A stretch of DNA of 64,000 nt from contig NZ_QLSU01000026.1 in assembly GCF_003268775.1 (NCBI RefSeq), forward strand, positions 1 through 64,000. The letters are read 5' to 3'. The DNA comes from Paraburkholderia unamae. GTDB taxonomy: Bacteria > Pseudomonadota > Gammaproteobacteria > Burkholderiales > Burkholderiaceae. The notes beneath the pieces were generated by a model. The model saw only the letters and a program-made list of their open reading frames with translations. It had not been told where the DNA came from and searched no databases. A program made the translations under genes and the position numbers. Positions within the stretch are counted from its first letter, which is position 1; the number at the start of each line of letters is the position of its first letter. Of this stretch, positions 53,967-61,185 are shown in pieces.

Positions 53967-56009
53967 ATGAATGGAATCGGAAACGATCGCGAATGGGCGC
54001 GCTCCCTCGTCGCAGACATCCCGCGTCCGTGGGCTGCGCGTCTGCTTTCGGCGTGGGAGCGCCGTCGTGCGTCGTTCAACGCGGCCGTGACGACAGCCGA
54101 AGGCATCGCGCGCCGCCGGGCTAACGAGGAACTGCGCGAGAACGTCGCTGTGTTGCGCCCGGTATCGGTGGGTCTACCACTGCATGCGTCTGACTACGAC
54201 GTGTGCAATCAAGCGTGGGAATTGGCCGAGCGGTGCCGGGTAAGGCTGCTCATGCTGGCCGAAGAACAGAAGCGCGGCGGCCCTGTGGACGCCAATGCCT
54301 TGCGCGCGGCAGGTCTGACCGAAGCGCAGGCGGCGGCGATCGACGATTACGAGCAACGGTTCGTGCTTTCTCGCATTTGTGCGGCACAGGGAATCGATGC
54401 GCCTGACGGCCAGTACGACGACGCGCCAGCCGTGCGCCGCATGGTGACGGCTAAATGGTGGCGCGCGCAATTGCGCAAGGTCCACGCACGAGCAGTCGAG
54501 TCGGCCGCGATCAATCTCGGCGTCGTCGCAAGGGATCGGGAGTGCTACGTTTCGAACGTTTCAGTCGAAGCACGCCGCGCACAGAACGAGCGCAACGAAG
54601 CGACGCTCGAAGCGACGATTGCAAAGAACCTTGAGACGGAACAGGAGTTCACGCTCGCACAGCTCGCCGCGAAGGGCGTAGCGAACAAGTCCATCCGCCG
54701 CGCGGAGCTGATGACGCGCATTAACGGCTTCGAGCGCGTAGCGATCTCGGCTGGCCACGCCGGTTTGTTCGCGACGATCACATGCCCTTCGCGGATGCAC
54801 CGCCGCAAGACACGGAGTGCAACAAGCACTGTCGAAAACGGCAAATGGGACGGCACGCTGCCGCGTGAGGCGCAAGCCTACCTGTCGTCCGTATGGGCGC
54901 GCATACGCGCCGCACTCGCGCGCCGTGAGGTCTGCATTTACGGCTTCCGTATTGCCGAGCCGAATCACGATGGGACGCCGCACTGGCACTGCTTGTTCTT
55001 TTACGAGCAGAAGCACGATGCCGTCGTGCGCTCGACGATCCGTCGCTATGCGCTCGCGTCGGACGGCGACGAGCCCGGTGCGCAAGAGAAGCGTGTGGAC
55101 ATCAAGAGCATGGACCCGGCCAAAGGCACGGCGGCCGGATACATCGCCAAGTACGTCGCAAAGAACATCGACGGCTATCGGCTGGAAAAGGATCTCTATG
55201 GGAACGACTCATTTGAAACGAGTGCGCGCGTCGAGGCGTGGGCCTCGCGCTGGCGAATCAGGCAATTTCAGCAGATTGGCGGGCCGCCCGTTACGGTGTG
55301 GCGCGAGCTACGCCGCGTGGAAAGCGTCCCGTCTGATGCGCCGCGCTTTGTTCACGAAGCGCATCACGCGGTCAACAAGACGGCGGTTTACGAGGGCCGC
55401 GAAAACGCTTCGGTCGCATGGGATCGCTATGTCAAAGCGCAAGGCGGTGTCGCTTGTGGTCGCTCGTATCGTGTGCGGCTCGCCAAGGCGGAGTCGGAAG
55501 GTCTCAACTGCTACGGCGAACCGGCCGCGCCGAAACCCGTTGGCATCGAGTATTTCGAGCTTGCAAAAGTGCGCGACGCGATCGGCAACTGGATTGACGT
55601 GCTGCCGCGCACGGTAACGGTTGAATCGAAGCGCTACACGTGGGAAATCAAGCGCGCCTCTCGCTCGGCAGGCGCAGACGTGCAAGGCACGTTCAACGTG
55701 CCTTTCGTGAGCGGCGACGCGATGCGCGATATCGAAGGTATCGAGCTGCCCGACCTGTGGCTGTCGGGCGAGGAATACGACAAGTGGGCGGCGAAGCATC
55801 CCGACGCCGCTCAGGAGTGGGTATCGGGTTTAGAGCGCGCGGAGCGTGCGTCTTGGACCTGTGTAAATAACTGTACGCGACCGGCGCCAGCGCCGGGGCA
55901 CATGTCGGGGTTAGAGGGTGCGTATGGTCCTGCTGAGGCTTTCACGGGGGTGGAAGGGGCCTCAGATGCGGTTTCTGACCATGAATGGAGGCCGGAATGG
56001 CAGACATGA
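53967..56009 (+). CDS. Phage replication endonuclease, P2 gpA-like HUH family
   Basis: A 680-residue rolling-circle replication initiator. HUH metal motif HWH (H339, H341) in GTPHWHCLFFYE; catalytic tyrosines Y392 and Y396 in GYIAKYVAKNIDGY, the YxxxY pair typical of P2 gpA-like proteins. It nicks the phage origin and joins covalently to the 5' end. ATG 53967 has CGAGG upstream. The last 13 bases overlap the next gene. P2 places its origin inside gene A; the same may hold here but I cannot see it. Confidence 0.88.
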   Translation: MNGIGNDREWARSLVADIPRPWAARLLSAWERRRASFNAAVTTAEGIARRRANEELRENVAVLRPVSVGLPLHASDYDVCNQAWELAERCRVRLLMLAEEQKRGGPVDANALRAAGLTEAQAAAIDDYEQRFVLSRICAAQGIDAPDGQYDDAPAVRRMVTAKWWRAQLRKVHARAVESAAINLGVVARDRECYVSNVSVEARRAQNERNEATLEATIAKNLETEQEFTLAQLAAKGVANKSIRRAELMTRINGFERVAISAGHAGLFATITCPSRMHRRKTRSATSTVENGKWDGTLPREAQAYLSSVWARIRAALARREVCIYGFRIAEPNHDGTPHWHCLFFYEQKHDAVVRSTIRRYALASDGDEPGAQEKRVDIKSMDPAKGTAAGYIAKYVAKNIDGYRLEKDLYGNDSFETSARVEAWASRWRIRQFQQIGGPPVTVWRELRRVESVPSDAPRFVHEAHHAVNKTAVYEGRENASVAWDRYVKAQGGVACGRSYRVRLAKAESEGLNCYGEPAAPKPVGIEYFELAKVRDAIGNWIDVLPRTVTVESKRYTWEIKRASRSAGADVQGTFNVPFVSGDAMRDIEGIELPDLWLSGEEYDKWAAKHPDAAQEWVSGLERAERASWTCVNNCTRPAPAPGHMSGLEGAYGPAEAFTGVEGASDAVSDHEWRPEWQT

Positions 56010-56260
56010 AGATCGAATGCCCGTGCTGCGGTGGTGATATCGACGCCAGGCACACCGAAAGTATGTCCGACACGATGCGCCGCATGTATTTCGTCTGCGA
56101 GGGCTGCGGATATCGCACGCCTGCGGGCTTCGAAATCCTTTTCTCATTGTCGGCATCGGCCCGCCCGCGCGCTGGCGTCCAGCTCGACGTGTTGCCGTCG
56201 CTGCCGCTGCGCGGTTCAGTCAATGCGCGCACAACGACGCGTCAGGACGTGAGGGCATGA
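55997..56260 (+). CDS. Ogr/Delta-type zinc-finger protein, first copy
   Basis: An 87-residue protein with ECPCCGGDIDAR and, 25 residues on, FVCEGCGYRTPAGFE, a CxxC...CxxC zinc finger in the P2 Ogr/Delta arrangement. These proteins activate phage late promoters. The internal ribosome binding site GGAGG lies in the end of the replication gene. In P2, ogr is at the end of the late tail genes; here it is in the early region. Confidence 0.65.
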   Translation: MADMKIECPCCGGDIDARHTESMSDTMRRMYFVCEGCGYRTPAGFEILFSLSASARPRAGVQLDVLPSLPLRGSVNARTTTRQDVRA

Positions 56261-56469
56261 GGTTCACGATGGCATGCCCCCATTGCGGCTCGCGCGGCAT
56301 CGCTCGTGCACTGGAAAAGGTCTCGGACGTCGAATACCTGATCGACTTCCAGTGCGACGAAGTGACATGCAGCCACGCGTACCGCACGCGTGTCCAGATG
56401 GAGCCACCCGAATTGCCGATACCAAAGCGGCCGCGGCGCGCGACGTCTGAATTCGATTTTGACCGGTGA
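56257..56469 (+). CDS. Ogr/Delta-type zinc-finger protein, second copy
   Basis: A 70-residue protein: ACPHCGSRGIARALEKVSDV, then FQCDEVTCSHAYRTRV, closer to canonical Ogr (CPxC...CxxxxC). ATGA overlap with the first copy. Tandem duplication of the activator or divergent partners. Confidence 0.72.
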   Translation: MRFTMACPHCGSRGIARALEKVSDVEYLIDFQCDEVTCSHAYRTRVQMEPPELPIPKRPRRATSEFDFDR

Positions 56470-56480
56470 AAGGAGAGGTA

Positions 56481-56675
56481 ATGCAAACGACGAAGGCCCG
56501 CGCCAAATGGCTAAAGGGCGGCAACTATCCGATGTGGGAACTCTCGCATCCCGACACGAGGGTAAAGGTGTGGTCGGATCGGCCGCACGATTGCGCGGCC
56601 TACTTGATACACACGTTTGTCTTGCTGGAACAGATTGAAGGTCGAGAGGTAGAAAAGGTTGTGTCCGCAAGCTGA
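56481..56675 (+). CDS. Small phage protein
   Basis: A 64-residue protein (KWLKGGNYPMWELSHPDTRV). Strong ribosome binding site AGGAGAGG. No family recognised. Lies just before the partition-like operator region. Confidence 0.5.
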   Translation: MQTTKARAKWLKGGNYPMWELSHPDTRVKVWSDRPHDCAAYLIHTFVLLEQIEGREVEKVVSAS

Positions 56676-56688
56676 TATCGACGCGATT

Positions 56689-56702
56689 TTGATTTAAATC
56701 AA
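56689..56702. promoter_or_regulatory. AT-rich palindrome upstream of parA, copy 1
   Basis: Perfect 14-bp palindrome TTGATTTAAATCAA. It abuts, sharing one base, a second palindrome. Together they resemble an operator/centromere-like site. Confidence 0.5.
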
Positions 56703-56715
56703 TTCGATATCGAAT
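56702..56715. promoter_or_regulatory. Palindrome ATTCGATATCGAAT upstream of parA
   Basis: Perfect 14-bp palindrome ATTCGATATCGAAT. The identical sequence recurs at 58121-58134, upstream of the ribbon-helix-helix gene. Candidate binding site of that protein and possible parS. Confidence 0.6.
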
Positions 56716-56754
56716 AAATGGGGTTCCAATGTAGTTCAACGCTCGGGGGAGCAC

Positions 56755-57420
56755 GTGAAAACTGTTTGTGTCGGAAACTCGAAGGGTGGCACGGGGAAAT
56801 CCACGACCGCGCTGCAATTCTCGATTGGGCTCGCGCGCGGGGGCGCGCGGGTATGGCTCGTCGACGGCGATCGGCAAGAGACGAGCGTCACGGCGATCAC
56901 GATGCGCGTTGAGAGCGGCCGGCCATCGATCGCGGCATCGGCATATGCGAACGGAGCAACGCTTCGCACACAGGTCTTACAGCAGCGCGCCGCCTACGAT
57001 TTCGTGATCATCGACGCGGGCGGCCGCGATTCGAGCGCGCTACGCGCCGCGTTGACGGTCTGTGACGCGATCGTCATTCCGTGCCTGCCGCGAACCTTTG
57101 ACGTTTGGGCGCTGGAGGACATGGCTTCCCTTATCGATGAGGCGCGAGCCGTGCACGACGTCAAGGCGTACGCCTTTCTGAATGCGGCCGATACGGGCGG
57201 CGCAGACAACCGCGACGCGGCCGCCGCAATCGCCGAATTCCGCCAGATTGAGCTACTGCCGTATCGCTTGGGGCGTCGCAAGGCATACGCGAACGCAAGC
57301 GGCACTGGATTGCATGTCGAGGAAATGCCGCGTCGAGACACGATCGCGTGCGCGGAAATTGACCGGCTCACGCATGCGATTTTTCACACGTCATTGGCGA
57401 CCGAAAGAGCCAGCTTTTGA
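56755..57420 (+). CDS. ParA/MinD-type partition ATPase
   Basis: A 221-residue small ParA-like ATPase. Deviant Walker A KGGTGKST (K10, K15), Walker A' VWLVDGDRQ, Walker B FVIIDAGGR. Short form without an N-terminal HTH, as in ParF/Walker-type plasmid partition proteins whose partners are ribbon-helix-helix proteins. GTG start with GGGGGA upstream. Two abutting palindromes precede it. It would separate replicating copies or segregate the element. Confidence 0.8.
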   Translation: MKTVCVGNSKGGTGKSTTALQFSIGLARGGARVWLVDGDRQETSVTAITMRVESGRPSIAASAYANGATLRTQVLQQRAAYDFVIIDAGGRDSSALRAALTVCDAIVIPCLPRTFDVWALEDMASLIDEARAVHDVKAYAFLNAADTGGADNRDAAAAIAEFRQIELLPYRLGRRKAYANASGTGLHVEEMPRRDTIACAEIDRLTHAIFHTSLATERASF

Positions 57421-57602
57421 CGCACGGCACCCTTGACCGGCAACTCCTGGGCACAACGAAAGCGTACCTGCGAGCGATCCAGCCAACCGCCCAACTAACG
57501 CACAACCTCGTCGGTGCGCTCGCACGTTTGCTCGCGCAACGAACCGGCATGGAGGTGCGCATCAAGATCGGTAGCGCTCCCACAGTCGTACGGAAGCCGT
57601 AG
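57417..57602 (+). CDS. Candidate small protein coupled to parA
   Basis: A 61-codon frame (LDRQLLGTTKAYLRAIQPTA) starting with TTG that overlaps the parA stop as TTGA, the same arrangement as at 52775. Tail is basic. No family recognised. Support is overlap geometry and helical composition only. Confidence 0.4.
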   Translation: MTHGTLDRQLLGTTKAYLRAIQPTAQLTHNLVGALARLLAQRTGMEVRIKIGSAPTVVRKP

Positions 57603-57640
57603 CGCATACCGACAGATTCGAATCAAGCAACGGGAAAACT

Positions 57641-58099
57641 ATGGACACGAAACAACTTACCGACCCGGCATTCGTGCAATCGCTGGTTTGCGAACTCGAC
57701 TGGTGCATCCTTCACGGCGACGCGGGACCACGTACTACACAGGCGATCGAAAGTGCGCGCGCCGTGCTCGCCGCACTCCCTTCCAATTCAGCGCACGCGC
57801 TCGCGACGTGCTCGGAAACGCTCCACAACGCGATCGAGCAGGGCAACCCACTCGCGGCGGGCGTCGCCGTCAGCCTGGCGCTGCTTGCACGTGAGCGTGG
57901 CTTTCCTGGGCCCGACGCCCCCGCTGCGGCATCGCATCCCGCAACGCTGTCCGCATATGAGGCGGCCGACCTCTGCGAAGCGATCGCAAACGACTATGTA
58001 TCGGATCTGAACGCCGAGCGCAGTACGGAACGTTACGAGGGCGCACTGACGTGCGCCCGTAAGATCCGCGAACGGCTCAACATATCGAGCAAACATTGA
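57641..58099 (+). CDS. Hypothetical phage protein in the partition module
   Basis: A 152-residue Ala-rich helical protein (VQSLVCELDWCILHGDAGPR; TCSETLHNAIEQGNPLAAGV; CEAIANDYVSDLNAERSTER). No family recognised. Lies between parA and the ribbon-helix-helix gene. Confidence 0.55.
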   Translation: MDTKQLTDPAFVQSLVCELDWCILHGDAGPRTTQAIESARAVLAALPSNSAHALATCSETLHNAIEQGNPLAAGVAVSLALLARERGFPGPDAPAAASHPATLSAYEAADLCEAIANDYVSDLNAERSTERYEGALTCARKIRERLNISSKH

Positions 58100-58120
58100 T
58101 TCGATGGCGTATCGATGGCA

Positions 58121-58134
58121 ATTCGATATCGAAT
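58121..58134. promoter_or_regulatory. Palindrome ATTCGATATCGAAT upstream of the RHH gene
   Basis: Identical to the parA-upstream palindrome. TCGAT half-sites are also present nearby (58099-58115 and 58137-58142). It lies 23 bases before the ATG at 58158, so binding would autoregulate that gene. Confidence 0.6.
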
Positions 58135-58157
58135 CAATATCGAAATGGGTGGGAAAA

Positions 58158-58457
58158 ATGGCAATAACGAAACGACCGGCGGCTAGCAAGCCGACGAGCA
58201 ATGTCGATGAATTCATTTCGCGTGCGCCTGACGCCGCGCACGAGCAGGACGGCGAGCAGGCGCGTGAGCCTGAACGACGTCGAAAGCAGGTGATAAGCGT
58301 CGGCATCGATCCGGCGCTGCTCGCGCGCGTCGACGCGGCGGCCGCGCGCCTTGGGATCAGCCGCAATGCTGCAATCGCGCTTGCAGCGTCGCGGTTTGTC
58401 GACACGGACAGACCTTGGTCTGCCGTAGCCGTTGACACATTCAACCGGGAACCGTAA
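58158..58457 (+). CDS. Ribbon-helix-helix DNA-binding protein, probable ParB-like partner
   Basis: A 99-residue protein. A disordered charged N-terminal half ends about residue 45. A C-terminal ribbon-helix-helix follows (RKQVISVGIDPALLARVDAA, then AARLGISRNAAIALAASRFV), like ParG-type centromere-binding proteins. ATG 58158 with GGGAAAAA upstream. Palindromes identical to those before parA flank it, supporting one partition-like module. Confidence 0.62.
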   Translation: MAITKRPAASKPTSNVDEFISRAPDAAHEQDGEQAREPERRRKQVISVGIDPALLARVDAAAARLGISRNAAIALAASRFVDTDRPWSAVAVDTFNREP

Positions 58458-58474
58458 GCTACATGTATCAACGC

Positions 58475-58506
58475 GCGTATATACGGCTAGGGGTAGTCGT
58501 ATATGC
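58475..58506. promoter_or_regulatory. Inverted repeat upstream of mazE
   Basis: CGTATATACG-N12-CGTATATGCG, one mismatch between arms, 67 bases before the mazE ATG. Likely operator for MazE/MazEF autoregulation. A TTGACA-N17-TAAGCT promoter candidate lies at 58432-58460, in the end of the RHH gene. Confidence 0.5.
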
Positions 58507-58572
58507 GGAGTCGCGAGGATCTGTCGTGGCTTGACGGTGCCATGCCGTGGGGTAAGAAAACCGGAGGTATTT

Positions 58573-58848
58573 ATGACAATCCAGGTAGTCAAGCGTTGGG
58601 GCAATAGCCTCGCCGTACGCATTCCAGCCAATCTGGCACAGCAGGTGCATTTGGCCGAGGATCAGGAGGTCGACGTTGAGGTGCAGGACGGAACGATCGT
58701 CGTGCGAGCTCGTCGGCCGGTGCCGCTTTTTTCCCGCGAAAAGCTCATTGAGCAGTATCGGAGCAGCAAACTCAAGCGGCACGATGAAATTGATTTCGGT
58801 GATCCCGTTGGCACGGAATGGGGCGGCCCTGACGATCCGACCCGATAG
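58573..58848 (+). CDS. mazE: MazE/AbrB-type antitoxin
   Basis: A 91-residue antitoxin with an N-terminal SpoVT-AbrB swapped-hairpin DNA-binding domain (VVKRWGNSLAVRIPANLAQQ; VDVEVQDGTIVVRARRP) and a flexible C-terminal tail that would wrap the toxin. Very good ribosome binding site GGAGGT. Directly upstream of the toxin gene. Confidence 0.85.
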   Translation: MTIQVVKRWGNSLAVRIPANLAQQVHLAEDQEVDVEVQDGTIVVRARRPVPLFSREKLIEQYRSSKLKRHDEIDFGDPVGTEWGGPDDPTR

Positions 58849-58866
58849 TTGGAGCAAAACTTACAC

Positions 58867-59205
58867 ATGAAAGATGGCATTCCCGATGCTGGCGATATTG
58901 TTTACCTGTATGTAGGGCCGTCGAAGGGAAACGAGCAGGACGGGCACCGCCCGGTCGTGGTCGTGACGGACCATTTGATGAACGAGGTCACGGGGCGATT
59001 TATCGGCTTGCCGGTGACCTCGCGCATCAGGGGATGGGCAACCGAAATTCCGGTTTCCGCCCTGAGCCGGCCAAGTGTCGCATTGGTCGATCAGCTGAGA
59101 AGCTGGAGCTACGTGGCCAGAGAGTGCCGGTTCGAAGGGGAGGTCGTATCCCCGGATGAAATGTCGGCGGTCAAGCACGCAATCCGGGAGTTCATGAGCC
59201 TGTAG
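58867..59205 (+). CDS. mazF: PemK/MazF-type endoribonuclease toxin
   Basis: A 112-residue MazF-fold toxin: GDIVYLYVGPSKGNEQDGHR, then RPVVVVTDHLMNEVTGRFIG, LPVTSRIRGWATEIPV, and ALVDQLRSWSY. The RP segment and T/S before the basic loop fit the active site. It cuts mRNA when the antitoxin is lost. Start MKDGIPDAGD chosen at 58867. Followed by a strong terminator. Confidence 0.85.
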   Translation: MKDGIPDAGDIVYLYVGPSKGNEQDGHRPVVVVTDHLMNEVTGRFIGLPVTSRIRGWATEIPVSALSRPSVALVDQLRSWSYVARECRFEGEVVSPDEMSAVKHAIREFMSL

Positions 59206-59247
59206 CATCCGGCACGGAATTTCAGGAAACATCGATGCCAGCCAGCA

Positions 59248-59284
59248 GGGCCGCCCGGTCTAACCGGAGCGGCCCTTTTTTCTT
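59248..59284 (+). terminator. Intrinsic terminator after mazEF
   Basis: GGGCCGC / GCGGCCC with an inner CCGGT / ACCGG stem and a CTAA loop, followed by TTTTTT. Classic rho-independent terminator. Confidence 0.88.
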
Positions 59285-59466
59285 TGGCCCGGTGGTGGCT
59301 GCATACGGGCGGCGGTAGGCCGCTGGAGCGCCTACACGGTCGCGGGTTGCCGTGGCATTGCCGCGAGCGCCGCAGACCCGTGGTGGGGCTGGCACGGGAC
59401 GGGAAGGGCACCGGCGCGGGGGCGGGATCATGTGATTCGTACGACGATCACGCCTCCTGAAACGCG

Positions 59467-59489
59467 GTCCCCCCTCCCCGCCTGCGGGC
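59467..59489 (-). other. Candidate cos site
   Basis: On the minus strand CCCGCAGGCGGGGAGGGGGG shares the GC(N)AGGCGGGGA core with the P2 cohesive-end region as I recall it, and it lies in the expected place. Only a short match; unverified. Confidence 0.25.
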
Positions 59490-59684
59490 TCCTTGTCCCC
59501 CCACTTTTGACGCACTGCCCGAGCAACCGGGCAAGCCCGCCGTGTAGAGCGTCCGGACGTTTACGTGTGTTGCAAAAATGACGCGGTTTGACGCAAAAAA
59601 ACGACCGATTGATGCACCGTGAGGGTGAATGTGTGAAACCGTAGGCAAACCGTAAAGGGTGCTCCCTAAGATCACCCAAGAACA

Positions 59685-59702
59685 GTTGTGCAGTCGCACA
59701 AC
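59685..59702. promoter_or_regulatory. Inverted repeat GTTGTGC-N4-GCACAAC
   Basis: Perfect 7-bp arms, 46 bases before the ATG at 59749. Possible operator or activator site. Confidence 0.4.
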
Positions 59703-59748
59703 GGAGGCCGCTTAGAGCCGACAATCTCTCTCGCAGATGGGATGCAAT

Positions 59749-60075
59749 ATGTGGTCACTTCAGGAAGTGAAATTTTGCCTCGCGTCCGGTGAAGTCGTGA
59801 TCGCGCACGTTGCGATAAAAAGGGATGGAACATTTCTGGCACGTGCCAGCAAGCCATTTCCCCAGGAGCGCCTTCTGGACAGCCACGAGATGCGGGAGAT
59901 TCCGTGCCGTGATGGCGCCACGGCGCTCGATGCATTTTTGTGTGTACTGAGCTTCGTTAAACACGTGGCACAACAGTCCGGAACCAGAGTTGTAGCGGCT
60001 TCCAATTCGGGCACTTTCGGCCTTCGAGGCAAGACGCTAGCCGAATCGGCCGGAATCGATGGCGCGGTCGATTGA
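59749..60075 (+). CDS. Hypothetical phage protein
   Basis: A 108-residue protein (MWSLQEVKFCLASGEVVIAH; FLCVLSFVKHVAQQSG). No family recognised. A longer start at 59737 is possible. It is convergent with the portal gene. Confidence 0.45.
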   Translation: MWSLQEVKFCLASGEVVIAHVAIKRDGTFLARASKPFPQERLLDSHEMREIPCRDGATALDAFLCVLSFVKHVAQQSGTRVVAASNSGTFGLRGKTLAESAGIDGAVD

Positions 60076-60129
60076 TAACTGGTGCGAGGCAAGCGCTCGG
60101 CGTGCCGAAACGTAGCCGCGCCCCGGTTG

Positions 60130-61185
60130 TCATGCCGATTTTGGCTGGGTTTCGACTGCGGGCAATGTGTACTCGTCGAAGCGCACGATTTCCTCACCGG
60201 CCCAATCGTTGATCGCCAGAAACTGCACCTGTAGCGGCTCGATTTCGTTGCGCGCGAACACGCGCGTCGCGGTGTCGGCCGCGCCGAAGCCGCCCGTGTT
60301 GCTCGGGACGATGCCAAGCAACTGCGGGGGCACGCGGTGCGCAGCCAGCAGGTCATCGCGCGTCACGTTCTTGATGTTGTAAAACTCGTCTTTCGCCGCG
60401 ACTTCGGACACGGGTATCACCTGAAGGCCATCCTTCTTTCCACCAGGCGCGTACACAAACAGATTGCGGAAATTGCCCGGACCCTTCGCCTTCTTGAGAG
60501 CACCGCGAAGGCTGTCGACGTCATCCTGATTTGACTGCGCGTCCGTCATGTAGAGAATGAAACCGGCGTGACTGCCGTTTTCGTAGTAGCGGCGGCGGAA
60601 CAGTGTCGACGATTCATTGAGCCATGCCGCGTGCAGCGCGCCCAGGTATTCCGGCAGGCCGTACACCTCCTGATTGATGTCGGGTTCGAGCATGTGAAAC
60701 ACCGAGCCTCCGGGAAACTCGTATTTGGTCTGGAAGCCGTTCGTTTGCACGTAGTTGACCATATCGACCTTGCGCCGGACATATTTCGCGGGCGCGGGCG
60801 CGTACTCCATGACTTGCCCGAGTCGGTTCGTCTTGCGCTCGACAATGCTGTTGCCGAACGTCAGGAAGTCGAGCGCATAGCGCCGGAACGCTTCACGTGA
60901 GAACTTCGGATGCGGCACGAACGTCGATGCCAGCACATTGCGCTTGAAGTAGATCGCGGACGCGTGATGCGTGCCCGCGCGAAACGATTTCGCAAGGCCC
61001 GTGAAGCTCACGGGCGGCTCATACCACTCACCATTCGATAGCACTTCGCAGTAGTCGAGGATATCGGCACGCGAGAGCACCGGCATCGGATCGCCGAACG
61101 TGAACGCTTCGCCCACCGACGCGCTCGACGTCGTGGCGATGGGTGCGGACGGCGCGCGCGGCGGGCGTTGATTCTTTTTCATCAC
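60130..61185 (-). CDS. Q: Phage portal protein, P2 gpQ-like (PBSX family)
   Basis: A 351-residue portal subunit. Landmarks: EAFTFGDPMPVLSRADILDY, then WYEPPVSFTGLAKSFRAG, RYALDFLTFGNSIVERKTNR, VFHMLEPDINQEVYGLPEYL, DDLLAAHRVPPQLLGIVPSN and NEIEPLQVQFLAINDW. Forms the dodecameric DNA entry vertex. The start overlaps the terminase stop (ATGA). Leftward direction, as in the P2 PQ operon. Confidence 0.92.
   Translation of the reverse strand: MMKKNQRPPRAPSAPIATTSSASVGEAFTFGDPMPVLSRADILDYCEVLSNGEWYEPPVSFTGLAKSFRAGTHHASAIYFKRNVLASTFVPHPKFSREAFRRYALDFLTFGNSIVERKTNRLGQVMEYAPAPAKYVRRKVDMVNYVQTNGFQTKYEFPGGSVFHMLEPDINQEVYGLPEYLGALHAAWLNESSTLFRRRYYENGSHAGFILYMTDAQSNQDDVDSLRGALKKAKGPGNFRNLFVYAPGGKKDGLQVIPVSEVAAKDEFYNIKNVTRDDLLAAHRVPPQLLGIVPSNTGGFGAADTATRVFARNEIEPLQVQFLAINDWAGEEIVRFDEYTLPAVETQPKSA

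Larger units (their letters stand above)
59206..59748. other. Noncoding region between mazF and the portal side
   Basis: About 540 bases with no convincing gene. It holds the mazF terminator, GC-rich hairpin-prone sequence, a possible cos site (59467-59489) and an inverted repeat (59685-59702). P2-like phages carry cos here, next to the portal gene. Confidence 0.5.

Noticed and set aside
53783..54485. Leftward frames over the early phage genes
   Set aside because: Arg-rich shadows; the + strand frames overlap in order and one has an HUH endonuclease.
59300..59724. Short ORFs in the mazF-portal gap
   Set aside because: No ribosome binding sites, Arg/Pro-rich, and the gap looks structured rather than coding.
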